A DNA stretch of 6,130 nucleotides from Clostridiales bacterium. GTDB taxonomy: Bacteria > Bacillota > Clostridia > Lachnospirales > WRAX01. The stretch lies in contig JAISVU010000031.1 of NCBI GenBank assembly GCA_031271375.1, positions 1 through 6,130 on the forward strand, in the 5' to 3' direction. Positions 5,496-6,130 of this stretch are shown here, piece after piece; position 1 is the stretch's first letter, and each line of letters begins with the position of its first letter. The translations under genes and the position numbers were made by a program. The notes under the pieces were generated by a model that worked only from the letters and a program-made list of their open reading frames with translations, did not search any database and was not told where the DNA came from.

Positions 5496-6101
5496 TAGCT
5501 CGCCTCCGTAATAATTCGTACCGTTCGTTATACTTACACTGCCATAGCTCGATTGGTCAGGGAAAGTAGAAACGGTGATCGTTTACTGTGTACCGCCGCC
5601 TCCAGTCCATTTGAATCGAGCCGTTATGCCCATGCTTGAATTTGCGGCAAAGAAAGTTGAGGCGGATGAACTGAAAAATGTTTTGTTGCCGATATACCAG
5701 CCGATAAATTCATAGCCCTCGCTCGGTGTAGCTTGGATCCACACTGTTTCGCCTTTTTTGTAGTATGTTACACCCCCATTACGGTCGAGGTTTGTTGTGC
5801 CGCCATACTGGGGATTTGAGTCAGTCCAAAAATAGACATAGTCGTCCCCCATTTCATCATCATATTGTGCCGTTATATCCCTGTCATTGTTTGCCGTGAT
5901 GTTACAAGTATTCGACGAGCTTATTCTATAGCCGTTCTCATACCACCCCTGGAAATAATACGTTATTCCCGCGTATGCGAATGTATCACTAGCGCGCAGA
6001 GTTACATTCGTCCCTCTTGGATAATAATTCGTTCCTGTCTGCCAGTTCGCGGTTACATTAGCGCCGGTATAATTAGGATACGCATGCGTCGTGATCCTGA
6101 C
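5360..6101 (-). repeat. Three InlB-type (Flg_new-like) protein repeats
   Basis: Three divergent units share the pattern of a toxic-looking turn of sequence (TGTNYYPRGTNVTL, GGVTYYKKGETVWI, NGTNYYGGELVEL), then GWY, then an ITAQY/ITARF/IRGYF strand. The GWY tryptophan codons are at 5945-5943, 5699-5697 and 5450-5448, that is 82 and 83 codons apart. Such repeats are usual in extracellular proteins of Gram-positive bacteria. At DNA level the units are too diverged to be recent duplications. Confidence 0.7.
5583..5585 (-). other. In-frame TAA inside the repeat-protein reading frame
   Basis: On the minus strand the frame reads ACA CAG TAA ACG ATC ACC, with the same reading frame open on both sides (181 codons upstream in the window, 265 downstream). 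The TAA lies in the linker TGGGGTQ between repeats two and three. No SD is visible directly after it. TAA is also the normal stop of other genes here, so reassignment is unlikely. Confidence 0.85.
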
Positions 6102-6130
6102 GTTGGCGATTGGAGTTGGCGTTGCGCTTA
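5583..6130 (-). CDS. InlB-repeat surface protein, 5' part, N-terminus outside window
   Basis: The frame is open from the window edge to TAA at 5585-5583, giving 181 residues. It starts within a Thr/Pro linker (SATPTPIANV), typical of spacers in exported proteins, followed by repeat one (to about 5860, with FQGWYENG) and repeat two (with FIGWYIGN and ending in ITARFKW), then a glycine linker TGGGGTQ and the stop. The repeats resemble the divergent InlB B-repeat / Listeria-Bacteroides repeat group found in Gram-positive surface and secreted proteins, where they serve as stalks or contact modules. The signal peptide and any enzyme domain must lie before the window. Codon use looks more AT-rich than spoIVA or pepF by eye. 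The precise function is unknown. Together with the frame 5582-4785 it probably formed one protein. Confidence 0.75.
   Translation of the reverse strand, partial: SATPTPIANVRITTHAYPNYTGANVTANWQTGTNYYPRGTNVTLRASDTFAYAGITYYFQGWYENGYRISSSNTCNITANNDRDITAQYDDEMGDDYVYFWTDSNPQYGGTTNLDRNGGVTYYKKGETVWIQATPSEGYEFIGWYIGNKTFFSSSASTFFAANSSMGITARFKWTGGGGTQ

Noticed and set aside
4785..6130. Reassigned TAA codon or frameshift as explanation for the split gene
   Set aside because: TAA ends other genes in the window (2143, 2799, 4785), and the frame is the same on both sides, so neither reassignment nor a frameshift is needed.
1..6130. CRISPR array, tRNA, insertion sequence or prophage parts
   Set aside because: No spaced direct repeats, cloverleaf sequence, transposase or phage structural motif was seen on either strand.

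Overview
The window most likely comes from an endospore-forming member of the Bacillota, probably a clostridial lineage of moderate GC content. The main evidence is a nearly complete spoIVA (spore-coat basement ATPase), a gene restricted to endospore formers. Perfect AGGAGG-type Shine-Dalgarno sites, a TTG start, a PepF-type M3 oligoendopeptidase and a CD3324-type small DNA-binding protein all agree with this. The species cannot be named from the sequence.

Layout. (1) Positions 1-1436, minus strand: spoIVA, lacking only about its last 14 codons beyond the window edge, with a candidate sigma-E promoter just upstream. (2) A divergent intergenic region of about 200 bp leads to a plus-strand class I SAM-dependent methyltransferase (1643-2143). 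(3) Positions 2144-2441 hold a candidate 31-codon cationic peptide gene with its own promoter-like sequence and SD, a perfect GC-rich terminator, and a second promoter-like region flanked by two TGTAACCT direct repeats. (4) Positions 2442-2799: a 35-codon ORF with an excellent SD overlaps, in another frame, the TTG start of a CD3324-family helix-turn-helix protein, which is followed by a second perfect terminator hairpin. (5) Positions 2861-4612: an intact M3-family oligoendopeptidase F. (6) Positions 4613-4784, between convergent genes: a large imperfect inverted repeat whose arms are built from 8-nt units. (7) Positions 4785-6130, minus strand: the C-terminal part of a large, probably exported or surface protein with three InlB-type (Flg_new-like) repeats and an Ig-like end. 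One in-frame TAA interrupts it exactly between repeats 2 and 3.

Functional links between the genes look weak; this is not an obvious defence or biosynthetic island. spoIVA acts in sporulation. The methyltransferase, the HTH protein and PepF appear to be separate transcription units, although pepF sits so close behind a terminator hairpin that its transcription probably depends on readthrough. The most notable observations are the single in-frame stop in the repeat protein (same frame and same repeat period on both sides), the nested small ORF at the start of the CD3324-type gene, and the 8-nt-unit hairpin element. I did not find a clearly new biological system.
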